DNA from: Pseudomonadota bacterium
Lineage (GTDB): Bacteria > Pseudomonadota > Gammaproteobacteria > Burkholderiales > Burkholderiaceae_C
Length of the DNA: 64,000 nt
Direction of reading: 5' to 3'
Assembly: GCA_020161775.1 (NCBI GenBank)
Contig: JAIUOW010000009.1
Coordinates: 62,001 to 126,000, forward strand
The stretch's first letter is position 1. Every line of letters begins with the position of its first letter. The notes below the pieces were generated by a model. It did not search any database. It saw nothing but the letters and a program-made list of their open reading frames with translations, and was not told the DNA's origin. Of this stretch, positions 30,372 to 37,939 are shown piece by piece. A program made the translations under genes and the position numbers.

Positions 30372-33371
30372 ATGAAGCGCATGCTGATCAATGCCACGCA
30401 GGCCGAAGAACGCCGGCTGGCCATCGTCGATGGACAAAAACTCCTCGACTACGAAATCGAAATCGAAGGGCGCGAACAGCGCAAGGGCAACATCTACAAG
30501 GCGGTCGTGACCCGCGTGGAGCCCTCGCTGGAAGCCTGCTTCGTGGACTACGGCGAAGACCGTCACGGCTTTTTGCCCTTCAAGGAAATCTCCAAGCAGT
30601 ATTTCCAGGGCAACGTGCCGCCCAGCCAGGCGCGCATCAATGACGTGATCCGCGAAGGCCAGGAACTGCTGGTCCAGGTCGAGAAGGAAGAACGCGGCAA
30701 CAAGGGCGCGGCGCTCACCACCTTCGTGAGCCTGGCCGGGCGCTATGTGGTGCTGATGCCCAACAACCCGCGCGGCGGTGGCGTCAGCCGCCGCATCGAG
30801 GGCGACGACCGCGCCGAACTCAAGGAGGCGATGGACCAGCTGGAATATCCCAACGGCATGTCCATCATCGCGCGCACCAACGGCATTGGCCGCGCGGCCA
30901 ACGAACTGCAGTGGGACCTGAATTACCTGCTCAAGCTGTGGAACGCCATTGACGGCGCCACCAAGGGCGCCAAGGGCGCCTTCCTGATCTACCAGGAATC
31001 GAGCCTGGTGATCCGCGCGATCCGTGATTACTTCAATCATGACATCGGCGACATCCTGATCGACACCGACGACATCTACGAACAGGCGCAGCAATTCATC
31101 GCGCACGTGATGCCCGAGCACGCGGCCCGCGTCAAGCGTTACCGCGACGATGCGCCGCTGTTCAGCCGGTTCCAGATCGAGCACCAGATCGAATCCGCGT
31201 ACGCCCGCACGGTGCAGCTGCCCAGCGGCGGCGCCATCGTGATCGACCACACCGAAGCGCTGGTCAGTGTGGACGTCAACTCGGCACGCGCCATCAAGGG
31301 CGGCGACATCGAAGAGACCGCCACCCGCACCAACCTGGAAGCCGCCGACGAAGTGGCGCGCCAGATGCGCCTGCGCGACCTGGGCGGACTGATCGTGATC
31401 GACTTCATCGACATGGAGGAGTCCAAGAACCGCCGCGAAGTCGAGAACCGCCTGCGCGATGCGCTGCGCCAGGACCGCGCCCGTGTGCAGTTCGGCACCA
31501 TCAGCAAGTTCGGCCTGATGGAGATGAGCCGGCAGCGTCTGCGCCCTGCCTTGAGCGAAGGCGCCTCCATTCCCTGCCCGCGCTGCGGCGGCTCCGGCCA
31601 CATCCGTGACACGGAATCCTCCGCGCTGCAGATCCTGCGCATCATCCAGGAAGAGTCCATGAAGGACAGCACGGCGTCCGTGCTGTGCCAGGTGCCGGTG
31701 GAAGTGGCGTCGTTCCTGCTGAACGAAAAGCGCACCGAAATCGCCAAGATCGAACTCAAGCAACGCATCAGCGTGCTGCTGGTGCCCAACAAGACGCTGG
31801 AAACGCCGCACTACCGCCTGGAGCGCCTCAAGCACGACGACCCGCGCCTGGACCGCATCGAGGCCAGCTACACGATGGCCGAGGAAATCGAAGACCCGAC
31901 CACGGTGACGCGCCGTTCGCAGGAGCGCCACAACAAGCAGGAACCCGTCATCAAGGGCGTCCTGCCTGACGCACCCGCCCCGATCGCCGTGCCCAAGCCC
32001 GAGCCGGTGGCGGCGCAGCCCGTGGCAGCCAAGGCACCGGTGGCTGCACCGGCGCCCGCAGAAACCGGCTTCTTCGGCTGGATCAAGGGCCTGTTTGGCG
32101 CCAGCGCACCGGCAGCTGCACCCGTTGCAGCGCCCGCTGCCGCCGCCGCCAAAAAGGAAGAGAAACGCGAAGGCCGCGGCGCGCGCGACGGTGAACGTCG
32201 TGACGGCCGTGGTGGCCGCGGTGGCCGTGACGGCGAGCGCCGTGATGGCCGCCGGGGCGAAGGCCGCGGGGACGGTCGCGGTGAAGGCCGGACCAGCGAG
32301 GGCCGTGGCAGCCGTGATGGTGAGCAGCGCCGCAACGAGCCGCGTGCCGAAGGCGCCGAGGGCTCCGCACGGCCGGAAGGCCGCAACGGCCGCGGTGACC
32401 GCCAGGGCCCGCGCGAACGGCGGGAGGGTGGGCGCGAGGGTGGGCGCGAAGGCACCCGCGACGCAGACAGCCGCACACAAACTGACGGCGCACAGGGCGC
32501 ACCGGCAGACGCTGCCGCCGGCGCCGAGCGCCAGGACCGCGCGCCGCGCAACGGCGAACGCCGTGAACGCGGTGAACGCAGCGGTGAGGGCCGGCGTGAA
32601 CGGGGCGAGCGCGGTGAGCGCCGCAACGACCGTGGCCCGCGCACCGATGAAGCACCGGCTGGCGCTGGCGCCACGGTAGCCACCGTTGCCGACACAGGCA
32701 CATCGCAAGGCGCGCCCATGGCTGACGCCGTGCTCGAATCGCATGCCCACCAGGACGCACCGCGCGATGGCCTGCCCACGGGCCAGCCCACGGACGACAA
32801 CGGTGAAGGCCGTCGTGACCGCCGCTCGCGTGACCGTTATGGCCGCGACCGCCGCGAGCGGGGCGACCAGCGCCCGGCGCGCGATGCCGAGGCGCCGCAG
32901 GACGAGGCTGCCCAGCCGTCGATGTTTGATGGCTTTCGCACTTCGGCGGTGGCGCAGCCCGTGGCAGCCGCCACCGTTGACGCACCTGCCGTGACGCAGG
33001 ATGTGGCGCCCGCCCCGTCCGCAGCACCTGCACCGGCTCCAGCACCGGCAGCAGCCCCCCGCGCCACCGCACCCGCTGCGGCCCCGGTGCAGCCGGCACC
33101 CGCGGCCAAGGCACTGCCGCGCGTGCAGGCATTCGAACTGCCGGTGGACGAATTGGCACGCATCGCCGAAAGCTCCGGCCTGCAGTGGGTCAACTCAGAT
33201 GCCGCGCGCATTGCCGCCGCGCAGGCAGCCATCGCCGCCGAGCCCAAGCCGGTCCATGTGCCGCGCGAGCGCCCGCCGGTGGTCGTGCTGGATGAAGGCC
33301 CGCTGGTGCTGGTGGAAACCCGTCGCGACCTGCGCGAGATGACGCTGCCCTTCGAACAGAACGCTTCCTGA
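30372..33371 (+). CDS. rne: Ribonuclease E
   Basis: This 999-residue endoribonuclease is the core of the RNA degradosome. The S1 domain lies at about 36-120, the 5'-sensor and RNase H-like parts follow, and catalytic Asp301 (SVDVNSA) and Asp344 (IVIDFIDM) are present. The zinc-link is CPRCGGSGH (402-410). From about residue 530 the protein is disordered: Pro/Ala segments, then an Arg/Gly/Glu-rich region (about 600-780), then a short conserved C-terminal segment. ATG at 30372 ([10 protein letters not shown]) has an AAGGTGA ribosome-binding site; an in-frame TTG eight codons upstream is less likely. Confidence 0.97.
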   Translation: MKRMLINATQAEERRLAIVDGQKLLDYEIEIEGREQRKGNIYKAVVTRVEPSLEACFVDYGEDRHGFLPFKEISKQYFQGNVPPSQARINDVIREGQELLVQVEKEERGNKGAALTTFVSLAGRYVVLMPNNPRGGGVSRRIEGDDRAELKEAMDQLEYPNGMSIIARTNGIGRAANELQWDLNYLLKLWNAIDGATKGAKGAFLIYQESSLVIRAIRDYFNHDIGDILIDTDDIYEQAQQFIAHVMPEHAARVKRYRDDAPLFSRFQIEHQIESAYARTVQLPSGGAIVIDHTEALVSVDVNSARAIKGGDIEETATRTNLEAADEVARQMRLRDLGGLIVIDFIDMEESKNRREVENRLRDALRQDRARVQFGTISKFGLMEMSRQRLRPALSEGASIPCPRCGGSGHIRDTESSALQILRIIQEESMKDSTASVLCQVPVEVASFLLNEKRTEIAKIELKQRISVLLVPNKTLETPHYRLERLKHDDPRLDRIEASYTMAEEIEDPTTVTRRSQERHNKQEPVIKGVLPDAPAPIAVPKPEPVAAQPVAAKAPVAAPAPAETGFFGWIKGLFGASAPAAAPVAAPAAAAAKKEEKREGRGARDGERRDGRGGRGGRDGERRDGRRGEGRGDGRGEGRTSEGRGSRDGEQRRNEPRAEGAEGSARPEGRNGRGDRQGPRERREGGREGGREGTRDADSRTQTDGAQGAPADAAAGAERQDRAPRNGERRERGERSGEGRRERGERGERRNDRGPRTDEAPAGAGATVATVADTGTSQGAPMADAVLESHAHQDAPRDGLPTGQPTDDNGEGRRDRRSRDRYGRDRRERGDQRPARDAEAPQDEAAQPSMFDGFRTSAVAQPVAAATVDAPAVTQDVAPAPSAAPAPAPAPAAAPRATAPAAAPVQPAPAAKALPRVQAFELPVDELARIAESSGLQWVNSDAARIAAAQAAIAAEPKPVHVPRERPPVVVLDEGPLVLVETRRDLREMTLPFEQNAS

Positions 33372-33407
33372 AGCAACCATGCCAGGCGGTCATGCCGCCA
33401 CGAACCA

Positions 33408-33435
33408 GGGGCCACGCAAGTGGCCCCTTTTTTTT
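33408..33435 (+). terminator. Intrinsic terminator of rne
   Basis: A perfect 8-base-pair stem GGGGCCAC/GTGGCCCC with a GCAA tetraloop (33408-33427) is followed by eight T (33428-33435). The last T belongs to the former TGA stop of hemY on the other strand (33437-33435). Confidence 0.95.
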
Positions 33436-33437
33436 CA

Positions 33438-33447
33438 GGCCTGCGCC
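33438..33447. repeat. Left copy of 10-base target duplication (GGCCTGCGCC)
   Basis: It is identical to 37940-37949 and directly abuts the left inverted end of the element. On the minus strand it is the last in-frame part of the uninterrupted hemY gene and is followed at once by TGA. Confidence 0.9.
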
Positions 33448-33497
33448 GGGATTACTTAGACAACCCAACCGGGTTGCGCTTGATTAGAGTACCCATG
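33448..33497. repeat. Left end: inverted terminal repeat plus two 14-base sites
   Basis: The terminal GGGATTACTTAGA (33448-33460) is followed by the site at 33456-33469 (reverse complement GTTGGGTTGTCTAA) and by a second, weaker site at 33484-33497 (11 of 14 bases). The outermost site begins 8 bases from the tip, as on the right end, and the two sites are 28 bases apart. Confidence 0.85.
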
Positions 33498-34418
33498 CGC
33501 GCACTGGAAGGCCATGCTGTCCTTGCTGTAAGACGCTGACAAGCATTGACCGCCGCGACTGCGAGCGTGCAATTGAGCCTTCACGAGTCGGTCATCATGA
33601 TTGACGACGTTCCCACAGCAGATGCTGCACCAACTCCCCCGACGCACGGCATCCCAAACCGCCTGCCATTGGTGCCCCGACGAACACTCCCACTCATACT
33701 TCTCCCTTGCTCCAACGTATGAGGGTGAGTGACAATGCCCGCCTCTCTCCCGCGCAACTGCTTGCATATCGGAAACAGACCATCTCTCAGATGGTGTCCA
33801 TTCAACGATCTCGACCTCCTGCCACGGCCTGAGCATCGGCGCCAAATCAGCAAATTTGGAGATTCGTTGATGAAGCCACTGAGGCATTTGTTCTGGAGAA
33901 AGCTCGCGCGGCACCCTCAACAACCTCACATCGCGCTTCTTGCAGGCTGCGAACTTGACTTGATCACGGTAGATCTGTTCCTTGAGCCGCTCTTCCGTCA
34001 TCTTGAAAAGGCCAACGACCTCGTAATGCTGATCTCCCTGGTACTCGAACGCCAGTTTGAGATCGGCGTTGTATCCGTCCAGCTGCAGGCGACGACCAGT
34101 TCTGGGATTCACTAGCCATTCCGGGAAGCTGCTGTCGAACTTGCTGCCAAGCAGTTCTTCGATCGCTCGCCGAACAAGCCGCTCCTTCAGGCCGCTGGAA
34201 CAGACAGCACACCAAGTGCCCGCGTTGACAACGGCGTAGAAGGGGGCCAGCCACTCGTGGCCGGCGGCACAGCGCCAAGTCATCTTCGTTTCGTTATCCA
34301 AGTAGCGGCTCTCTAGGCACTCGCCGCCCTTTCCCGCAGCAGCCGATTGCGCCTTGGCCAGCTGCTCGTGAGCATCGCGCTGTGTGCCAACGCATCTGCC
34401 ACACCACCCGTCGCGCAT
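33456..34418 (-). CDS. Zinc-ribbon/Vsr-like nuclease, 3'-truncated at the element end
   Basis: The reading frame codes for 320 residues and has lower G+C than the host genes (43 percent in 33841-33900). It has repeated zinc-ribbon units of the form W-x-C-x3-H-x-W ... W-C-x2-C at about 48-73 and 243-267, and the start of a third at 276-309. Between them (about 80-190) is a Vsr/PD-(D/E)XK-like nuclease core with Asp114 (LQLDGYN), Glu125 and Gln127 (AFEYQGDQHY), and RDQVKFAACKKRDVRLLRV. The third ribbon stops at its His, and the final residues QAQPGWVV plus the TAA are encoded by the terminal repeat, so the gene is cut off by the transposon end. The start at 34418 is uncertain; a WCGRC pair just after it may be the tail of another lost ribbon. 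Confidence 0.65.
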   Translation of the reverse strand: MRDGWCGRCVGTQRDAHEQLAKAQSAAAGKGGECLESRYLDNETKMTWRCAAGHEWLAPFYAVVNAGTWCAVCSSGLKERLVRRAIEELLGSKFDSSFPEWLVNPRTGRRLQLDGYNADLKLAFEYQGDQHYEVVGLFKMTEERLKEQIYRDQVKFAACKKRDVRLLRVPRELSPEQMPQWLHQRISKFADLAPMLRPWQEVEIVEWTPSERWSVSDMQAVARERGGHCHSPSYVGAREKYEWECSSGHQWQAVWDAVRRGSWCSICCGNVVNHDDRLVKAQLHARSRGGQCLSASYSKDSMAFQCAHGYSNQAQPGWVV

Positions 34419-34740
34419 CAAGCCGCGCAAGACACGCCCCAAGAATGGACCGCTGCCGTGGACGAAGCTTCGGGCGGGTGTTCTCGCGGTGCTGCGGGCC
34501 CACGGGAGCTGGATGACGTACGAGGAGATCGCGCAAGCGGTCCTTAAGCGAGGCGGGGTGAGCCTCCAAGGCGCGTCGATGACGCTGTTCAGGCAGCGCA
34601 TTCGTGAAGGCTGCTGGTTCCTTGTCAAGGATGGCTACATCGAGAAAGAGACGTCCCTGCGCCCCACTGAGAGCGCCAAGCTTCAACGCTTCCGGCTCTC
34701 CTCGAAGCGATTCCGCAGGGCTACGAAGGGAAGCGAATGA
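34384..34740 (+). CDS. Small winged-helix-like protein of the element
   Basis: The 118-residue frame opens with GTG at 34384; the first 20 residues are Pro/Arg rich and may not be translated. The part from about residue 28 (AGVLAVLRAHGSWMTYEEIA) looks like a winged helix-turn-helix with a later strand pair (GCWFLVKDGYIEKE). No family is recognised. Its stop overlaps the ATG of the next small gene (ATGA), so the downstream operon may begin here. Its 5' end overlaps the divergent nuclease gene by about 35 bases, so at least one of the two starts is probably wrong. Confidence 0.55.
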   Translation: MPTHLPHHPSRIKPRKTRPKNGPLPWTKLRAGVLAVLRAHGSWMTYEEIAQAVLKRGGVSLQGASMTLFRQRIREGCWFLVKDGYIEKETSLRPTESAKLQRFRLSSKRFRRATKGSE

Positions 34741-35058
34741 ACAGAGTGAGGGACATCGTGCTCCGTAGTGTCAGAGATGTAGACCATCACAACGGCCCGA
34801 TGCACTTGGGGTGGAACTGCACGCCGGACGCCGCAGCGCATCTGTTCGACTCAAGGCCGGGTTGGCGACCGAAGACCAGATGAGCCCGGCCAAGGGTCGT
34901 AGCCGCAAAGGGCGGTACGACGTGCGGATGTTGACCTGCCGCCGTACAATGAGGCCAAGCGCTCCGCACTCTACAGCCGGATGCGCGAGGAGGAACGACC
35001 TCCCCCGTTGTGGGAAAAAATGTCCGGGACGGCCCGGCACTTCTTCTTCCCACAATGA
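34737..35058 (+). pseudogene. Frameshifted small gene coupled at both ends
   Basis: The ATG at 34737 overlaps the preceding stop by 4 bases. The first frame runs for 48 codons to TGA at 34881. A different frame, open after 34902, continues with a protein-like sequence (VDLPPYNEAKRSALYSRMRE ... GTARHFFFPQ) to a TGA at 35056-35058 that in turn overlaps the ATG of the efflux gene by 4 bases. The span is 322 bases, so one frameshift near 34884-34902 would join both parts into a protein of about 107 residues. The family is not recognised. Sequencing error or true decay cannot be told apart here. Confidence 0.5.
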
Positions 35059-35522
35059 CACCCACCACCCGCCGCGTCGTTCAAGCCATCCTGTACGAGG
35101 TGATCGCTATCGCCTTCGTCGGGCCTGTGCTCAGTGTTGCCTTCGACGAGCCGCAAACATCCACCTTTGGTCTGGCAGTTGTCCTCTCGACCATTGCTTT
35201 GACGTGGAACTACGCATTCAACTGGATCTTTGAGCGCTGGGAAACGCGCCAAGCGGTGCGGGGCCGATCTTTTGCGAGGCGCCTCGCGCATGGCGTTGGA
35301 TTCGAAGGAGGGCTCGCCGTCATCCTCATTCCGGTGATGTCGCTCTGGCTGGGCATTTCTCCAGCGGCTGCGTTCGTGGCCAATCTGGGGCTGCTTGCCT
35401 TCTTCTTCGTCTACGCAGTGGTGTTCACCTGGGGCTTCGACCGCGTGTTCGGCCTGCCAGCATCAGCGGGGATCGGAGGGCACGGCCACCAGCAAGGCTC
35501 GCAGGTGCAGTCCGGACCGTGA
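35055..35522 (+). CDS. PACE-family (AceI-like) multidrug/biocide efflux transporter
   Basis: This 155-residue protein has four transmembrane helices in two bacterial-transmembrane-pair repeats. Glu15 in the first helix (AILYEVIAIAF) lies exactly where AceI has its essential Glu15, and WNYAFNWIFERWE matches the conserved end of the first pair. PACE proteins export chlorhexidine, proflavine, polyamines and related cations using the proton gradient; the substrate here is unknown. ATG at 35055 overlaps the frameshifted gene by 4 bases, so its translation may suffer from that mutation. Confidence 0.85.
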   Translation: MTPTTRRVVQAILYEVIAIAFVGPVLSVAFDEPQTSTFGLAVVLSTIALTWNYAFNWIFERWETRQAVRGRSFARRLAHGVGFEGGLAVILIPVMSLWLGISPAAAFVANLGLLAFFFVYAVVFTWGFDRVFGLPASAGIGGHGHQQGSQVQSGP

Positions 35523-35583
35523 GCCGCTATGTCACTGGTCGGAATGAACACTTCCCGCTGACCGCTTGATCAAGGAACATCGT

Positions 35584-36216
35584 ATGTACGTGCCCCCGCA
35601 ATTTGCCGAAGTCCGCGTGGAGGAACTCCATCGGATCATCCAGGAGAACTCTCTCGGCATCCTCGTTCGTCACACCGACGCCGGCCTTGAGGCGGACCAC
35701 TTACCCTTCCTAATAGGTCCCGATGGCGATCATGGATCCCTCATCGCGCACGTGGCACGGGCAAACCCGATCTGGCGCGAAGTTCGCGACGGAGACGACG
35801 TCTTGGTGGTGTTCCGCGGCGTGCAGGGCTACATATCGCCGAACTGGTACCCCGGCAAACAGGAGACGCACAGGTACGTGCCGACCTGGAACTACGAAGT
35901 GGTGCACGCGCACGGCACGATCCACGTCCGCGACGACGAGAAGTTCGTGCGCGGCGTCGTGGCGCACCTCACGCGCAAACACGAAGCGGATCAGCCCCGG
36001 CCGTGGAAGATGGGTGATGCGCCCGCGGACTACCTGACGGAGCAACTTGGGCACATCGTCGGCATCGAGATCCGCCTCTCACGCCTGGAAGGCAAGCGCA
36101 AGCTCAATCAGCACCACAGGCAGCAGGACCGGGAGGGTGCGATCCAGGGCCTCGAATCACAAGGCAACGTCGGACTGGCAAAGGCCATGCGCAACACCGC
36201 CAAGTCCTCTGCCTGA
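35584..36216 (+). CDS. FMN-binding PaiB-like protein
   Basis: The 210-residue protein matches the PaiB / FMN-binding negative-regulator family: MYVPPQFAEV at the start, LVRHTDAGLEADHLPFL, FRGVQGYISPNWYPGK and VPTWNYEVVHAHG. The split-barrel flavin-binding fold is expected. The name comes from Bacillus PaiB, but most homologues have no proven regulatory role and may be flavin reductases. ATG at 35584 fits the conserved N-terminus. It is the second intact gene of the plus-strand cargo operon, 61 bases after the efflux gene. Confidence 0.88.
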   Translation: MYVPPQFAEVRVEELHRIIQENSLGILVRHTDAGLEADHLPFLIGPDGDHGSLIAHVARANPIWREVRDGDDVLVVFRGVQGYISPNWYPGKQETHRYVPTWNYEVVHAHGTIHVRDDEKFVRGVVAHLTRKHEADQPRPWKMGDAPADYLTEQLGHIVGIEIRLSRLEGKRKLNQHHRQQDREGAIQGLESQGNVGLAKAMRNTAKSSA

Positions 36217-36229
36217 GACCGGAGATCCG

Positions 36230-36589
36230 ATGTACAGCGCTACGTTCACCTTTGCCAAGGGCGAATACGACGACGAGTTTCACCAGCGTGACCAAGCCAT
36301 CGCGGAGATGGCGAGGTCGATACCGGGCTATCTGGGCGAGGAAGCTTGGGAGAACGTGACAGCGGGGCTGATCTCGACGGTCTACTACTGGCAGTCGCTG
36401 GAAGCGCTTCAGCAGCTGATAGACCACCCCATGCACCTAGCCGCGAAGGAGCGATACGGCCGCTGGATCAAGGGGTATCACGTGACCATCGCACAGGTGC
36501 TGGACACCTATGGCGATGGCGGCATCGCCCACCCGCTCGGGAATGCAGCGGTCCGGGGCCCCCGCTTCAAGAAAGGACCGTCCACATGA
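36230..36589 (+). CDS. ABM-fold (antibiotic-biosynthesis-monooxygenase-like) protein
   Basis: This 119-residue protein has the dimeric alpha/beta-barrel pattern of ABM-domain proteins (YSATFTFAKGEYDDEFHQRDQ, then SIPGYLGEEAWEN and VYYWQSLEALQQL). Members include heme-degrading and quinone-modifying enzymes and many small stress proteins, so the reaction is open. A GGAG box precedes ATG 36230, and its stop overlaps the start of the PLP enzyme by 4 bases, which suggests a shared pathway. Confidence 0.82.
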   Translation: MYSATFTFAKGEYDDEFHQRDQAIAEMARSIPGYLGEEAWENVTAGLISTVYYWQSLEALQQLIDHPMHLAAKERYGRWIKGYHVTIAQVLDTYGDGGIAHPLGNAAVRGPRFKKGPST

Positions 36590-37707
36590 GCAAGCCCTTG
36601 TCCGATCTCAAGCTGGAATCCTGGCTTGTCACCGCCGGCCGCAGCAGCGAAGCAGGTGCACCGTTGAACGTGCCGCTCGTCCCCGCGTCCAATTTCATGC
36701 TCGGTACTGCCCGCGCCTATGCGCGTGACGACGGAACGCCCACGTGGGAGGCGCTGGAGGAGCTGCTGGGTGGCTTGGAGGGCGGTCGAGCCGTTGCGTT
36801 CGCGTCCGGCATGGCAGCGATCGCTGCGGTCTTCGACCAGCTCGCGGCCGGTTCGACCGTTGTCCTTCCAGAGGACTGCTACCAGGGTGTCGCAGGCTTG
36901 GTTCAGGCGGGTGCTGGGCGTGGCCGCTGGTCGGTCCGGCGCGTTGCGCTGCACGACACGGCCGGGTGGGTAGAAGCGTGCCAGACGGCGGACCTTGTCT
37001 GGCTGGAGTCGCCATCGAACCCTCTGCTCGGCGTAGCCGATCTTGAAGCTATTTGTGCCGCGCCGCGCAAGGCGGGGACCATCGTGGCCGTCGACAACAC
37101 GTTCGCCACCCCGCTGAACCAGAGGCCGTTGGATTTCGGCGCCACGGTGGCGCTGCAGTCGGCGACCAAGTTCATTGGCGGACACTCCGATCTGCTCGCG
37201 GGCGTGGCAACCACTCGCGACGAGGCGCTGTGGCATGCCCTTAAGAGCTCACGCGAACTGACGGGCGCCACACCAGGCACGCTCGAGGCATTTCTCGCCG
37301 TCCGAGGGGCCCGCACGATGGCCTTGCGCCTGGGGAGGGCACAGCAATCGGCGATGCAGATTGCGGAGCGCCTCGCCGCCCATCCTGCCGTGGAACTGAC
37401 CCGCTACCCCGGGCTTGCCTCTCACCCAACCCACGCCACGGCCAAGCGAGTGCTCAAGGGCTTCGGGACCATCATCTCCTTCGACGTCCGTGGCGGTGCC
37501 GAGGCGGCGGACACCTTGTGCAACCGCGTAACGCTGGTTCGACACGCGACCAGCCTGGGCGCTGTGGAAACAACGATGGAGCGCCGCGCCGCCGTACCTG
37601 GACAAGGCCACCTGCCACCATCTCTCTTGCGGCTGAGCGTGGGCATTGAGGATGTCGAAGATCTCTGGAAGGACCTCGACGCGGGCTTGCGCGCAGCTTC
37701 TCGCTAG
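36586..37707 (+). CDS. Cystathionine gamma-synthase-like PLP enzyme
   Basis: This 373-residue Cys/Met-metabolism PLP enzyme forms the Schiff base at Lys195 (QSATKFIGGH) and has Asp170 (VAVDNTF) for the pyridine nitrogen. AFASGMAAIAA (71-81) is the cofactor-phosphate loop, and ESPSNPLL is present. The family includes cystathionine gamma-synthase, gamma-lyase and related trans-sulfuration enzymes; the substrate is not clear. It is the last cargo gene before the repeat-rich right end of the element. Confidence 0.88.
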   Translation: MSKPLSDLKLESWLVTAGRSSEAGAPLNVPLVPASNFMLGTARAYARDDGTPTWEALEELLGGLEGGRAVAFASGMAAIAAVFDQLAAGSTVVLPEDCYQGVAGLVQAGAGRGRWSVRRVALHDTAGWVEACQTADLVWLESPSNPLLGVADLEAICAAPRKAGTIVAVDNTFATPLNQRPLDFGATVALQSATKFIGGHSDLLAGVATTRDEALWHALKSSRELTGATPGTLEAFLAVRGARTMALRLGRAQQSAMQIAERLAAHPAVELTRYPGLASHPTHATAKRVLKGFGTIISFDVRGGAEAADTLCNRVTLVRHATSLGAVETTMERRAAVPGQGHLPPSLLRLSVGIEDVEDLWKDLDAGLRAASR

Positions 37708-37844
37708 ACCCGTTACGCGCGCCATCGCCGGCTCGGGCCAGCGTCTGTTGCATGTAACACGCCCGTTCCTGATTTTCTAAGGCGCGAAAGGCTGAGCTAC
37801 GCGACCACGTCGGCTGGGCAGGCCCGATCTCGGCGCGAGAATCT

Positions 37845-37939
37845 GTTGGTTTCTCTAATCCGCCCAGTTGGTTTCGCTAACTACGGGTGGTTGGACCTTC
37901 TAACCAAGGGAGCCCGAGTTGGGTTCTCTAAGTAATCCC
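37845..37939. repeat. Right end: four 14-base sites plus inverted terminal repeat
   Basis: Sites of the form GTTGGTTTCTCTAA lie at 37845-37858, 37867-37880, 37890-37903 and 37918-37931, with start-to-start spacings of 22, 23 and 28 bases. The last overlaps the terminal TCTAAGTAATCCC (37927-37939). The 28-base step nearest the tip mirrors that of the left end. Confidence 0.88.

Larger units (their letters stand above)
33448..37939. mobile_element. 4.5 kb transposon-like element without recognisable transposase
   Basis: Both ends carry GGGATTACTTAGA in inverted orientation, and the match extends to 22 bases with one mismatch. The element is flanked by a perfect 10-base direct repeat (33438-33447 and 37940-37949). 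Inside the ends are 14-base repeats of the type GTTGGGTTCTCTAA: two on the left and four on the right, with the first pair 28 bases apart on both sides. Such asymmetric arrays resemble transposase-binding sites of Tn7/Mu-type elements. No DDE, serine or tyrosine recombinase gene is visible inside, so it is probably a non-autonomous element moved in trans. It carries genes for a truncated nuclease, a winged-helix protein, a frameshifted gene and a four-gene efflux/flavin/PLP operon. Confidence 0.88.

Noticed and set aside
30309..32750. Very long open frame on the strand opposite rne
   Set aside because: It is a by-product of the Arg/Gly/Ala-rich, high-G+C rne coding sequence. The translation is low-complexity with no family pattern, while rne itself has all catalytic motifs.
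33438..33447. Five-base target duplication as in Tn7 or Mu
   Set aside because: The five bases directly flanking the two tips (GCGCC and GGCCT) differ; only the full 10-base alignment gives identical flanks.
37845..37931. Short regularly spaced repeats resembling a tiny CRISPR array
   Set aside because: The repeats are only 14 bases with 8-14 base gaps, diverge from each other, and recur in inverted form at the other end of the element, so they are end sites, not a CRISPR.
37845..37939. Integron attC sites at the right end
   Set aside because: GTTGG...CTAAC resembles integron core sites, but no paired R/L box structure or integrase is present, and the repeats line up with the left-end copies of a transposon instead.
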